Assembly (NCBI GenBank): GCA_002270565.1
Contig: NQMI01000091.1
Span: 1-64,000, forward strand
From: Stenocarpella maydis
Lineage: Eukaryota > Ascomycota > Sordariomycetes > Diaporthales > Diaporthaceae
DNA length: 64,000 nucleotides
Reading direction: 5' to 3'
The notes under the pieces were generated by a model. That model had not been told where the DNA came from. It saw only the letters and a list, made by a program, of their open reading frames with translations, and ran no database searches. This document shows positions 48,489-60,077 of this stretch, piece by piece (positions within the stretch are counted from its first letter, which is position 1; the number at the start of each line of letters is the position of its first letter). The translations under genes and the position numbers were made by a program.

Positions 48489-49132
48489 GGATGACCCCGG
48501 AGGGGGGTTGAGAATTGTGGGTGCTAAGGAGGGGGGGAGCGTTGGCTTGATCGTAGGCTCGAGGCACGGCTGGATTGTTGCTGTGCCTCGGCACCCCTGG
48601 CGTTTCCCTGGAACAACACTTTCAGCAGGTTTGCCGTTGTTTTATTGGTGGTTATTTTTGGGCATCTCATGGTCCTTGATGTGACGAGACACGATGAGGA
48701 CACGTCGATAGAGGGCGCAAGGGAAGACATAAATTACAAGCCGCAAGCCTGTTGTCAGGTCAAGCAACAAGAGTTTCATCCTGCGAGGCTGCATTCCTCT
48801 ATATCTCGCTCCCTTTCTAGAATGCCTCAAACCGTACATGTCTTGCTTGACGCCCAGCGTGCGTCCCCTGAAGGCAGTTTGCGCGTGATCAGACAGTCGG
48901 ACAAGATGGCCCGTCCCAATGCGAACCTGATCCTGGACGAGGTCGCGGCTTGTGGGGCCCAGCTGGCGTGGCAGTCGGAGCCGGGGCACTTGGACGAGCA
49001 GCAGTGCTGCGGGTCTTGATGAGCATCCCGGGCTTGAGCTCGTCGTGTCTGACGGACTGGAGTGTAAGTGACGTGGTTCCAGGAAACCACCAGGCGATGG
49101 CGGCGGCGACAGCGAAAGCCGGCGCACCCCCC
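48489..49132. other. intergenic, convergent 3' ends
   Basis: 3' regions of the GCL modifier gene (+) and BUD32 (-). A 124-codon plus-strand frame (48645-49019) has no coding character I can support. Confidence 0.5.
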
Positions 49133-50158
49133 TCAGCCCAGCATGCTCCGCTTCCGCCCGCGCAACCGCACGTCCTCGAGCTTCCTCAGCACCGGCTTGG
49201 ACCCCTTGGACGCCCCCGCGTACCCGGCGAGCACCTCGCCGAACAGCCTCTCGGTGCGCGGGTGGGTGCTGAGGAAGGCGCGCTCCAGCACGTACAGGTC
49301 GACGGCGCGGTCCTCCTCGCTCTGGCTCTGGCTCGCGAGCCCAAAGTCGATGATGACGATCTCGCCGGCCAGCTCGGAGCCGCCCTCGCCGGCGGGCCTC
49401 AGCATCATGTTGCTCGTCGTCAGGTCGCCGTGGACGACCCCCGCGGCGTGCAACGCCCCGACCGCGGCGCCGACCCTCCTCATCAGCGCGACGAGCTCCG
49501 CGTTCCCGCCGCCGGCCTCGCCGCCGCCGCGCAGAACCTCCGCCTCGCTCTTGTCACCCAGCCACGCGTTGACGCGCGCGCGCACGGGCTGGCCATCGAC
49601 CCACTCGATCATCATCCACCCGGCGGCCTCGTCGACGCAGTAGACGGCCGGGACGGGGACGCCCTCGCGGCGGGCCTTGGCCAGGATGCGGGCCTCGGCG
49701 AGGATCCGCTGCCGCGTCAGGCGCGCGTCGAGGATGGGGTGGCGGTAGGGCTTGGGCGGGCGGTACTTGAGCGCGCAGGGCAGCGAGGGCTCGAGGTACG
49801 AGGTCTTGTACAGTAGGCCTTCGGCGCCCTGGGTGATCAGCTCGGGGGGGCTGGAGGTGGCGTGTGTGAGGACGCGCGGGAGGGGGATCGGGGTCTGCCC
49901 CGCCGTCGCTGTGGCTGTGGCTGTCGCCATCGCCATCGTAGGCGCGGGGTCGACGCCCGTTGCGGATGCGGCCTTGGCTGAGCTCTTGGGAGCCGGGCTG
50001 GGGGTGAGTGGGTGGTTTTCTGGGCGAGCGACCTTTTGTCGTTTGGTCTGCGGTTCTGTGTCGGGGCCGGAAGAAGTTGGAGGGTGTGGCATGTGGGGAC
50101 TTTTGCCTTGGGGTGTTGGGAATTGGTCGTTCTTGTTGGTGTGAGTTGAGGTTGGCAT
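49133..50158 (-). CDS. BUD32: Bud32/PRPK kinase of the EKC/KEOPS complex
   Basis: Single exon, 341 aa from the ATG at 50158. Bud32 is the small atypical kinase/ATPase of KEOPS, required for the tRNA t6A modification and linked to telomere and transcription roles. The C-terminal 230 residues carry its signatures: ELITQGAEG near the start of the kinase fold, CALKYRPPKPYRHP with the ATP-binding Lys, the R-x-R-x-L-x-E-A helix, catalytic loop HGDLTTSN, metal-binding IDFGLA, EEDRAVDLYVLERAF, and the diagnostic end VRLRGRKRSMLG. The first 100 residues are a low-complexity extension with an Ala-Thr repeat, not part of the usual 220-260-residue protein; a later Met could be used. A longer frame to 50425 was rejected because its ATG lies in the terminal repeat of a mobile element. 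Confidence 0.93.
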   Translation of the reverse strand: MPTSTHTNKNDQFPTPQGKSPHMPHPPTSSGPDTEPQTKRQKVARPENHPLTPSPAPKSSAKAASATGVDPAPTMAMATATATATAGQTPIPLPRVLTHATSSPPELITQGAEGLLYKTSYLEPSLPCALKYRPPKPYRHPILDARLTRQRILAEARILAKARREGVPVPAVYCVDEAAGWMMIEWVDGQPVRARVNAWLGDKSEAEVLRGGGEAGGGNAELVALMRRVGAAVGALHAAGVVHGDLTTSNMMLRPAGEGGSELAGEIVIIDFGLASQSQSEEDRAVDLYVLERAFLSTHPRTERLFGEVLAGYAGASKGSKPVLRKLEDVRLRGRKRSMLG

Positions 50159-50381
50159 AGCATGCACCTCCCTCTCAGGTGGGAGCTGCTGCTTGTCTGT
50201 CCCACAACCCCGCCGAGGAGGGGCAAGAAAAGTTGTGGGAGATCTTGGGGAGACAGCAGGGTTCCAGGTAAAGTGTGGGCTACAGCGGGGCACACATCCA
50301 GATGTCACTGCGCTCACTGCACAACGACCCTCCACTTGTACGAGGTACCTATTCTGACTTGCAAGCAAGAGTATGGATTTC

Positions 50382-50560
50382 CAAGTCTCCTCAAATCCAG
50401 CTAGTTCCACCCACCACGCCTCCATAATAGCTTCAAATTAAATAATGCTTATATTAAAATGAAGAGCTTTCTTTCCTCTTTATTTAAGTATAGGGCTTAT
50501 TTTATTTAAAGCTATTATGGAGGTGTGGTGGGTGGAATTAGCTGGATTTGAGGAGACTTG
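50382..50560. mobile_element. foldback/MITE-like element with about 64-bp terminal inverted repeats
   Basis: Left arm begins at 50382 with CAAGTCTCCTCAAATCCAGC; the right arm ends at 50560 and is its reverse complement over about 64 bp. Only four differences are apparent, three of them C/T or G/A transitions. The short centre is very AT-rich. The 179-bp element has no coding capacity. I see no clear target-site duplication, so its superfamily is open. It sits about 225 bp upstream of the BUD32 ATG and 180 bp beyond the end of the M1 aminopeptidase gene. Confidence 0.82.
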
Positions 50561-50741
50561 AGCGTGTTGTGTGTTACGTGCGCGCACTTAGCGTGGTTTT
50601 GATACTCTCGCTCACAAGTCAGAACACTACCTAGTTAACCGTGTCGAAGCTCAAGGGACAGCCCGAGCAATGCAGCAGCAGCTCAGGCTTATTATTATGC
50701 CCAGGGAGTGAGGAATCTCCACTACATACGATCCGCAGGGA

Positions 50742-53342
50742 TCATCCAAGGTGTCCGTGCTCTGGAAGCCAAGCCCTGACATCTTCGGCATCGCGTTCAG
50801 CCCACCATCTTCGGACCCCCATCCGCTCCAGCTTCTGTTCCAGTGTCTGCTGGTATGCCTTCGAGTCACGCGATTCGAAATAAGTCTTCACGTCCAACAT
50901 CGGTTCTTTGGTGTTGAGACCATCGAGAACAACCCCGAGAATCATGCCCCGCAGGTCCACCGGAACCGATGTTTCTATGCGTCCCCAGTTCTTCTTCGTC
51001 CAGTCCCAGAGCACCGCAGCTCCATGGGCCGATGAGCTCATCAGCCAGACCAGGATGTGCAGCGAGTTGTCATCAGACTAGAGGCCAGTGGTTTCTCAAG
51101 AGTTGTTGGTATCTTGCAGCGTCCATGGGACCACTCACATCTTGGTCTTTCGCGTCTTTCGTGAATGCAAGTTCCAGAACCCAGCTGACCAGCTCCGCTG
51201 TGCTGGCGCGCCCGAGTGCATTGGTTACCAAGCCCTCATGAAACTTGAATGCTGACTGGACGCTTCGCAGGTTGCGATCGATCATCCCCCAGACGAGGTA
51301 CTCCTTCCGTGGCATCAGGCCGATCGACAGCTCCATGAGCTCACTCGTCTTGTTGACACCTGCACTGACCAGTGCCTTCAGATCACAGGAAAGCCCGATG
51401 CAGTCCCGCAATGTCAGCTTGTCATCTGCAGCTGCGCGCAGCAGCTTCCGAAGGTGACTTGTCGAGTACGAGACTCTGCAGAAGGCGGTGTGATCTGCGT
51501 TGACCTTGAGGAAACTTGATGCCGAAGTCCGGATGGTGAGCTCCTTGACGTCCAGGTCAATCATCTGGTTTCCGCTGTCAGAACGGATCCCGAGGCGAAG
51601 AGCATATGCGTCATCGGAGGTTTGTGGCTTTCTATCGGGGGTGGATAGAAATTTGTCCTGACGAATGTGAAGGGCCACAATGTCTTTGGCATCGTCTTTG
51701 GTGACCTCGGTTATGGCGACTATCGGGTATCCGGGCTGTTTGGTCCAGTTTTGCATCTTCTCGCTGATTGAATCACCCGTGGCCTCTTCGATGGAAGACC
51801 AGAGATCCTCTGATGTAGTGTTGCCGTACGCGTATCGTTGCAGGTACAACTTGGTACCCGCTAGGAACCTATCCGGACCCAATTCGCTCGATATCATCAT
51901 GAGCACCGAACAGCCCTTCTTGTAGGAGATATCATCGAAAACTTGTTTGGCCTCAGTGGCGTCCCTTATCTCCATCTCCACCTGATGACTCCCATTTAGC
52001 GAATCAAGCTCGAGGGCGGCTTGTAGGGAGCCAGCGGTATACTTGTCCCAAACATGCCATCCAGGGAAGACCTTGTCGGTCGCCAACCACGACATAAGTG
52101 TTGCAAAGCCCTCCTTCAACCACAAGCCATCCCAGTACTTCATGGTAATCAGGTTTCCAAACCACATGTGTGCCAGCTCGTGAAGGACATTCTCTGCGAC
52201 GTCCTGCTTCTTCTCCAATGAGCTGTCTTCGGGGTCGAGAAGCAGACTATTCTTTCTGAAGAGTATCAGACCCCAATTCTCCATGGCACCGGCCGAGAAG
52301 TCTGGCACGGCCCCAAGATCCAGTTTCGATAGCGGATATGGGATGTCGAATAAGTCTTCGAAGAGTTGAAGGCCCTTGACTGCTAAATCAAGTGCAAATT
52401 TTGCTTCGTCTTCGCTTCCCATGGGGCAGATAAGTGACAGCGGTACTCGGCTTTCAAATTCGACTCGGGCGAGTGGGCCGGTCATCAGTGCGACTGACTT
52501 TGGTACCACCAGCCTACCACTATTCATCGCTTTGGTGAACAGGATAAATCAGTCTTACGTAAGTTGACATGCGAGGCGTGGTTTCAAACACCACTAACTT
52601 CCTTGACTGCGGGAGGAGGAAGGTGTGTTTGGTCGGCATGTTCGACACGCACAAGAACGATTGATCTACAATGGCTCACATTCGGAACTGTGCTTTCATG
52701 TGCGGCTCGTCGAAACACGGAAAGACCTTTCTTTGTCAGTTAATTGCAGGCACGGGGATTGTGCATGCTCAAACCTGTCTGGCGTAGGTGGGTTCCAGAT
52801 GCGTCGTTGCAATGCAGTACTCGGTCTCGTTAGTTGTATAGGTGGATCGGTAGAGGCCTTCGAGGTCGTCCTTGAGCTTCCCAGTATACGTGAGAATGAT
52901 CTTGACTGTCTCTGAAGGGCAGAGATCTTCAGCGACTACAAACTTTAGAGTCTCGTTTGTATCGTCATGACTGGACCGAAGTTAGAGCAGTCAAGTGTGA
53001 TTAGGGACCAGGAAAGAGGCACCGTATAGACCCATGATCGACCGTCAGTGTAGTGCCTCGGTATTTGACCACGGCTGTTGATATGTTGAGAAACTTGGAG
53101 TGCAATTTGACGGCTGAAGTTTGGGTGACCACATCGCAACTGTGTTAGTTCGTGTTAGGACCCTCTTGGCCGAAGCGACAGTGGCCCACAGGAAGAAGGG
53201 CAGAACTTGATGACCACATGATAACGTACTAAATCGTAGTAGTCCCATTGAACGAATCTTGTTGAAACCGAGGCTCCAAGTATATCTCGTAGGAGCTGGG
53301 CCTCAGGCTCTGAGGAAGCAGTCTTCTTGTCGATCCTGCCAT
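50742..53342 (-). pseudogene. M1 family zinc aminopeptidase with one in-frame stop (six exons)
   Basis: Minus-strand exons 53342-53230, 53139-53023, 52970-52775, 52726-52559, 52497-51139 and 51077-50742 give 763 codons with matching phases; introns are 48-90 nt. It resembles cytosolic puromycin-sensitive-type aminopeptidases (Aap1/Ape2 group), which remove N-terminal residues from peptides. Visible in order: MAGSTRRLLPQSLRPSSYEI start, ETLKFVVAEDL, VFPCFDEP, GAMEN (268-272), zinc site HELAH (304-308) with the third ligand Glu 18 residues on in LKEGFA, and the ISYKKG catalytic Tyr region. The C-terminal ERAP-like part ends RAWLPEHGHLG. One TGA (52676-52678, about residue 159) interrupts exon 4 between otherwise conserved sequence, in the position usually held by Thr. 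All catalytic motifs lie after it. Frame elsewhere is intact, so inactivation, if real, is recent. The last intron boundary is the least certain. Confidence 0.82.
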
Positions 53343-53604
53343 GCTGAACAAGGAGCACAGAACGTCGATTGGCCATGTAAAGTCTGTCACTCGCGTTCAA
53401 CTTGTCGCTTTGCGAAATCGGACTGATAGTTGGGGATGCGCGGAGGTACTCTGCTCAGAGGGGCACCGTCCCGGTCGGTTGATACTCTGATTTTGTTTGG
53501 GCAACTATGACCCGTAGGGCGTAGTACTTGAACTTGGGCCCTCGCGCCCCCAACATTAGCTACACTTCTTAGCTAGAACAACAACGATCCATTTGCTACC
53601 GAAC
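53343..53604. other. divergent gap between the M1 gene and the NLR-like relic
   Basis: About 260 bp with no recognised feature. No ATG start for the NLR-like frame can be placed here with confidence. Confidence 0.4.
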
Positions 53605-56600
53605 CACGTATGTACCGGTACGTGGCAAGCCCAACCAACAGATTTCTTTCTTCGATGGTGCCGCTGCGAAATTCTGGAGTATTTGGAAAGGCATCTACCC
53701 CATGTGAAGAGCTTTGTCGACCTCTTCATCGTATCAAGGCGAATCGAAAAGGCAGTTTATGGGCTGTATCGAGACCTTATCGAGTTTTGCCTTCAAACAA
53801 CAAACTTCGTTGAGCGACACCCGATAGGTATGTTGCAATCGGCACCTCACTTTCTCCCGGTGTTCGGATTGTAACTCATTGTCTCGGTGTCTAGCAAACC
53901 TGTTCGGTATTGATATAAGTCGGGGGAAGTCCAAGAGGCTCAAGGCGGGATTTGCTGAGCTCTTTGCCAGGATCCGGGACCACACCTAGTGGATCGATAC
54001 CGAGGCATTCATTGGCTTTCAAATTCACTTGCAAGGCTTGACTACCAGAAACCACCAAGAAATTCTTTCCAACATCCGTCTGGCTATGGCTTCACCACCG
54101 CCAGTGTCCACCAATGCTACCTCGAGCACGAAATACCGCTTGCTGCCACACATGGAGAACCCGACGTTCTTTGGCGGGGTGGATGAACTGAAGGGACTGC
54201 ACGATAGACGGGTTCCTCACCGGAAAAGCAGGCTATCGATCACCAGCATTATTGGTGACGGTGGAGTCGGGAAATCTCAACTCACTCTGCAGTTTGCCTA
54301 CCTGCACTTTTGACGACTTTACCGCGATTTTCTGGGTGACAGCTGATGCCAAATTCAAAATATACAAAGCTTACGAAGACATCGCTGTGGAAGTTGGTCT
54401 CACAACTGCCTCCACTGCAAAAGGCTCGCTGGTCTCAATAGTAGACGTCACTAAGAAGTGGCTCAAGTCACCTGGTAAGTTCACCATATTCCGATGCCAT
54501 CTCATTCGGCTTATGCGTGTCGCAGATCACATCTGGCTGTTGATATATGATAATGTTGAACAGCTAGATGATATCACCGATTTCATCCCCGCAGCTACAC
54601 GCGGGAGTATTGTTATGACGACTCGTAACCAACATCTCATCCAACCGCCCATCTTAACCTATCTTATGCTGAAGTGCTTCACGACCGATCAAGCTGCACA
54701 CTTCATCCTCGAGAATGTTGAGAATTCTGACCAAGATCAAGTCGCGAATTTGAAAGCTTCCAAGCTTATCTCGGACTTTTGTGGCGGCCTCTCCTTGGCC
54801 CTATCCCAAGTTCTACGATACATTCGGGCCTTCAACGATTCCATTAGCCATGGAAGTCAATTGTGCGCAGATCTGGATGCCCTCGTCAATGCCAATTCCC
54901 AGATTAACCAGCTTAACCAGCCAGACTACTATCATCAACTGGACTTGGCCTCCTTGTGGGATCATTCTTTAAGGGCGCTCGACGCCGAATGTATGATGCT
55001 AGCAGGGTATCTTTCGCATTTTGATCCTGATACAATCCTTGAGCGTCTTCTCCAGACCGGCTTCAGTAATGCCTTCGACCAAGTATTCGGCAATAACGCT
55101 GTGATTTGGATTCTGCTCCACGCCTCAACTGTCCCTCAAATAATAGATGGAGATATTCTGAATGCACGATCGTGTCGAAGGCAGTAGCCAAGAATTATAC
55201 AGAACATCCGGATGTGCTATCATCTGACCGCTTTATGTGCTAGGGTAAACACGCACTTGTCTCAGCTACTCAACTGTTCGATTGTATCGCGCGGGGTGCG
55301 TAGCCACCTGTACGGAATGCACAGATTGATACAGGCAACCATTTTAAGCCGTCTAAGTGACGACCGGAAGAGTCAGGTCTTTCGGACAGCATTGGGCGCA
55401 GTAGATTCCTACTTCCCAGATTATGCCGATAGTGATCGGTTAATCAACTCCTGGGGTGAATGCGGGCAAGCTTTGCCACATGTCTGCCGACTTGCGGGTT
55501 TGGTGAAATCCCTGCGAGGATAGCCTGTCGAAGTTTGGGCCAAATTGGGCTGGCTCTTTGAACGGGCATCATGGTAAAGTTTCTTGGCCGCTTTCTATGC
55601 ATCAGCTACGTTTCGTTACTTGCCCGCACGGCTTTTGACAACAGCAGGTACTTACAGGAGCGTGGTTCCCGCACAGACGCATTACTTCTGTTGGAAGCGG
55701 CGCAGAGCGCAGCCGAGGCTGGAATAGACCTCATCAGACAAGGGAGTTCCGGTGCAGCATCCCAGCCTCGAACATCGCTACGATCATCTCACGCTTCAGA
55801 CGAGTTAGAGCAAGAGCTTATAAGACTGCTCTGTGATGTCACAAATGCCAGAGGATCCATTGAGATGGCAAGGAGTCGATTCCACGAAGCTATCCAATAC
55901 TTCAACCCTTCTATCAAACTTCGCAAGACAATGCTCCAGGTCAATGAGCCAATGATATATACGACCGAAAACCTGGGCTATGCTTATTTAAGCGAAAACT
56001 ACGTAGATGAGGCATATGCGGCCTTCCAAGAGTCCATGCACATGCGAGAACAGCAGCTTGCAAGCGCCAGTAATCCAGATGCATTCAGAGACCACCTAGC
56101 ACTGAACTTGGGGTCTTTTTCCCTGGCAGAGATGGCATTAGGGAAGCTAGATGTGGCTTGGAATACTGCCATGAAGTCTACGAGTTCTGCACTCAGGTGC
56201 ACCAACCGGAAAGCCCTGTCATGTCCAAGAAGGAAACATTAACATGTGTGCTTTGCTTGACTTTGCTAACACTGACCAGTTGCTATACCACGCTTGGAAA
56301 AATACGAATGTTGCAAGGACGCTGTGGTAGTGGAGAAGCTCTCCGTGAGGCAGAAGTCTTCTTTCGCAAAGCCCTGGATATACGGTCAAAAGTACTCGGC
56401 GTCAACGAGGACACCGCTCTTTCACTACACAATTACGCCACTGCCCTCAAGCAGAGGGACAATACTTCTGATGCAGTGTAAGCTTTGCAGAATTAATATT
56501 TCCGTCGTGTCTATATTGGGTCACTGAGCTACAATGAAAGACGCCGTCGCCATCGCACGGGAACTCCCTGACTCGAAGCACATCATCAGCAGATCGCTTT

Positions 56601-56766
56601 GTTATCTGAGCGAATATCAGCGTGGTGAACAAGACAGTGAAGCTATATCACACCTGACTGAGGCCATCAAGCTTTGCAGAGAGCCCATGGGATCAGTGGA
56701 ACCGAAGCCTGCAGCGGAACTAAAATGTTCAGATTTTGACAATCTTCTTGTCTGCTACCAGAGATA
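53605..56766 (+). pseudogene. NLR-like (NB-ARC plus TPR) gene, multiply disrupted
   Basis: Three parts are readable. (1) An N-terminal helical part, FLRWCRCEILEYLERHLPHV to about 53827, continuing after a 67-nt intron from 53895, like the helical leader of fungal STAND proteins. (2) An NB-ARC part with P-loop GDGGVGKSQ (about 54254-54280), Walker B LLIYDN, GSIVMTTRN and the GLPLAL-like CGGLSLAL; a 51-nt intron is at 54476-54526. (3) Winged-helix-like HRLIQATIL then TPR-like helices (ENLGYAYLSENYVDEAYAAF, SLHNYATAL, ISHLTEAIKLC). Damage: TAG at 53987-53989, an extra T in the run 54308-54311, stops near 55185 (possibly intronic) and 55521, a frame change near 56155, and no clear start ATG. Such proteins act in fungal non-self recognition and cell death; this copy looks dead. 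Confidence 0.75.
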
Positions 56767-58032
56767 GAGCTACCGAAAGACTACCCGGAAACAAGAGCGG
56801 CCAATCTTTATCGAATGATTAGAGATCCCTTCCCTAGATATTTAGAGCAGTGGGACAAGCATACCAAGGGTCGCAGTATGAAAGCAAGAAAACACCCAGC
56901 ATTCGGTTTATTCTTGGAGCTTCAGAGCTCGCCTTGTGACTTTAGAGCTGGTATTATTGCTCTTTGTTGCTTGGGGGCCGTTCCTCAAAATATCGTCTGT
57001 AGCTGGGCCGTTGCCCACAGGTTTGGAGGCTTCGCTTTTGCCAGGTCAGGCACGCTAGGCTTGGGGATCAGGGAAGGCATTTTGTATTCCGATCCACAAT
57101 TGTGTATCGATACTCGCGGATGTTAAGAAATTCGTAATGGACCGATATCTTTTGATGAGTTCACACTCTTGACTAGCCTCCGGAAGCGGGCTACAATGGC
57201 CTCCGACGGGTGACACCAACTTATTTATCCTTCATCAAACCTGGCAATCCGCCACCAAATATCCTTCGAACTGTGGCCTAAATTTCCCATGGCACAGAGT
57301 CGGAATCCTGTCAGATAGCACTGGGTCGACGGAGCAACATATTTCCCACAAATGCCTCGGGGGTATGAAACCGCCCAGCTCTTGATGCAAACGCCGTTCG
57401 ACATCAAATCCCTGGTAATCAAGTCCTAAGGCTGTGTGCGGAACATCGGCACCACAGATAACAGCTCCAAGAGCTATTGGATTTATTTCCAGGGCTAAAT
57501 TTGCTGGTGATACACCAAACATGCACACTTGGTTCCCTGCTCGATCCAGGTTTCTGGCGACTCCCCCCGCCTCAGGTGCCACAAACATTTTCGAAGCGGG
57601 TCTGTATGTCTGACTGCATTCTCATAGCCAATTAACTTACGCTGTCCAAAGTGCTCAAAATGTCATGTGATGACCACGCGTCGCATAACGCTATCAAATG
57701 GACAACTTCCGGGCCACAAGAGAAAGTTTGTATAATACAAAAATCAACAGATCACATCAGTAAAAGAATACAGTCTAATTCATTCAAATGATTGGGCAAG
57801 TGAGATCTAACCAGTGCTAAGTAGGATCTGCGGGTAACAAGCCACAGATACAACACTGAGACCATCAAATATAGAAGAACTTGAAGGGACTCTCATTTCC
57901 CGAGTAACGGCTGATTTACCCCGTCCCCCGTCCCCCGTCCCCCATATCTATAAATATTTGAATGCTCCGATCTGGCGATCCGGACTCCCAGTTAAGTTGG
58001 ACTGCCAGTGGATAGTCTCGGGAATCCACAGA
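56767..58032. other. interval with short unexplained frames
   Basis: A plus-strand frame of 103 codons (56815-57126) and a minus-strand frame of 117 codons (57225-57588) have protein-like composition but no recognised domain. The minus-strand one contains MFGVSPANLALEINPIALGAV and is preceded by a plausible GTAAGT...ACAG intron (about 57603-57646), so it may be part of another decayed gene. A CCCCGT repeat lies at about 57920-57945. Confidence 0.35.
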
Positions 58033-59298
58033 ATGAGCAGCATCTTGGATCAAGCCCGCCAACAACGTGTGAGATACCGCCTTGAGAAGTCGAAAGACAT
58101 AATTCAGGAGTTGATGAGGGCAGGAAATACTCCAGGATTATCAATCTGCGTAATCTGTGATTCTGAACTTTCCTTCAGCCAAGGGTTGGGTCTCTGCGAT
58201 ATTGAGAGCAAGATTCCTGCGACAGCATCTACAATTTACCCGATAGCATCTCTCACAAAGGGATTTGCTGCTGTGGCTTGCGGTATACTTGTTTCCGAAG
58301 GAAGGCTATCTTGGAGTGAGCATTTCTCGCTTTCTGAGTTCGCGAAACATTATTTCATAGTGATGCTTTTGCGAAGGGACAATTATGCGTTTGAATGAAG
58401 CTTTTGACCATGAATGATACAGATGAGCCGATTTCCTCCTACCTCCCAGACTTCTGGCCCGTACACGATACTGAATTTGGGCGCAAAGCAACTTTAATCG
58501 ACATCCTCAGTCATCGCACGGGCTTAGAGGATGATGGCAGCCGTTACTCTGGACCTCATGGAGTCCCGATGTTTACCGATAGAAAGCGAGTGCTGCAGGT
58601 TATAAAATCCATGTCGACAGCACCAGGAAGATTCCGGAATTGTTGGACCTATAACCCTCTTTTGTATGCGCTGGTCACGTACATCATCCAGGATTTGTCA
58701 GGCACGAAACTGGAAGACTTCTTTCCGTATGCGCATATTTGAACCATTTGGGATGTATTCAACCTCATTCATAGGGTCAAAATCATGCACATCAGCTGAG
58801 ACACTGTCTTTCGCCCAACCGTATACTTCTACATCATCTCAAGCACACATCAAGAGAACAATCCCGGAATCAGCATATCAAACACTATTCGATGCGTATA
58901 TGGGAATACAAATCTCTACCGTCGACATGGAAAAGTAGGCGACGGCGATTACAAAAAGCTTTCTTGCTCTTGGATCCAGCCCGGAGGGTCTGACGAGGAG
59001 CATGAGCTCACAAAATGTCTTCCGGAAATGGAAGCAGTTTTCAAAGCCTGGTGTCCCTTGCCTGCCAATATTGGAGGGAATTCGGCCTACTGCCTTGGGT
59101 GATTTTTGCACCGTGGTTACTACCTATTTTGACGACATCTTTGATCTGGGTGATAGCGGTGGTGATCTGGACAATCCAGATTGGCCATGCACCTTACCCC
59201 TACATAATTGCAAGGAACCGTCTTCCGATATGCTTTTTCACAGCGGATTGGGCCATGGGTTTGCTTTATCCTTACATATTTGTCCACAACGGAGGTAG
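58033..59298 (+). pseudogene. beta-lactamase-like serine hydrolase/transesterase relic
   Basis: Exon 1 is 58033-58315; a 107-nt intron (GTGAGC...ATACAG) joins GRLSW to EPISSYLPDF at 58423. The SxxK motif of the beta-lactamase/penicillin-binding/LovD-like fold is seen in IASLTKGFAA, followed by DILSHRTGL and a YxN-type WTYNPLLYAL. At the T-run 58722-58724 one extra base shifts the frame; the next frame continues FRMRIFEPFGMYSTSF. A TAG at 58936-58938 (VDMEK-stop-ATAITK) fits a Trp codon changed by G to A. The frame then stays open to 59298, but its C-terminal part is not clearly family-like and an overlapping frame (59015-59413) is hydrophobic. Fungal members hydrolyse esters or amides or transfer acyl groups; this copy appears inactive. 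Confidence 0.72.
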
Positions 59299-60077
59299 TG
59301 TAGATGTGGTGGCCAAGTTACTGACAACAATAATAAACGTGGCATGCGGAACTCCTCCCATTGTCATTGATCCGTCACAAAAATTGTCAGCTCTACGACT
59401 GAGCCTGACCTGAGCACAGGATTCAGGAGCTATGGAGTTACCTGAGGTTATTGCCTATCATTGATGATTTCATGTTGTCCGAAGAATCACTGCAGGAATT
59501 AGTTTTTGGGAAGAGTAGCCAGAGCGCGCGGAAGCAAGTGTCAGAAGAGATGGTAAGGTGTGGCCGCGACCCGCTCTGGTGCTACGTCTACGGTGACCCT
59601 ACTGAAGCCGTCCTGGAGGAGAAAGTTGAATGGTGTCGCCATTGCTGCCTCGCCATGTGTGGTGATAGTATGTGCGAGGGTGTCTTCACAACGCATCATG
59701 GCGTATTGGAGAGAAGCCCTGCGTCCAAATAAGACTTAAAACCCAGATGAGGAGCTTTTTACCTGTGCTGTGATTTATCTGAGTTTGAGCTGGCTGAGCT
59801 GCTCCGAAGGGCAATTGGAGCTGGGACAGGAGATGCACGCCCGGGCAGGCGAGGTTCTCCAGAGGAAAAGGCCACAATACCTAATGCCTAGAATTAGCAC
59901 ATATGTGTTTAAAGATGCTTTGTGTAAACTGCAAAATAGGGCGCTATAGGAGGGCCATAATCTATCTATACATCTCTCACAAAACTAGATCTTTAGTTCG
60001 ATCTTTAGGGGCATATTCTATTCCACCGTGCTGGGTCGAAGTGGACTTTCCACTGTCCATTACAAACCCATGACAGT
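59299..60077. other. interval without a clear gene
   Basis: Contains a 93-codon plus-strand frame (59451-59732) with charged helical character and Cys residues, and the end of the hydrophobic frame 59015-59413. Neither is recognised; both may be remnants of the decayed block. Confidence 0.35.

Noticed and set aside
48950..49816. 288-codon plus-strand frame
   Set aside because: Antisense to BUD32, whose kinase motifs are unmistakable.
50159..50425. 89-residue N-terminal extension of BUD32
   Set aside because: Its ATG lies in the inverted repeat of the MITE-like element and the sequence has no kinase character.
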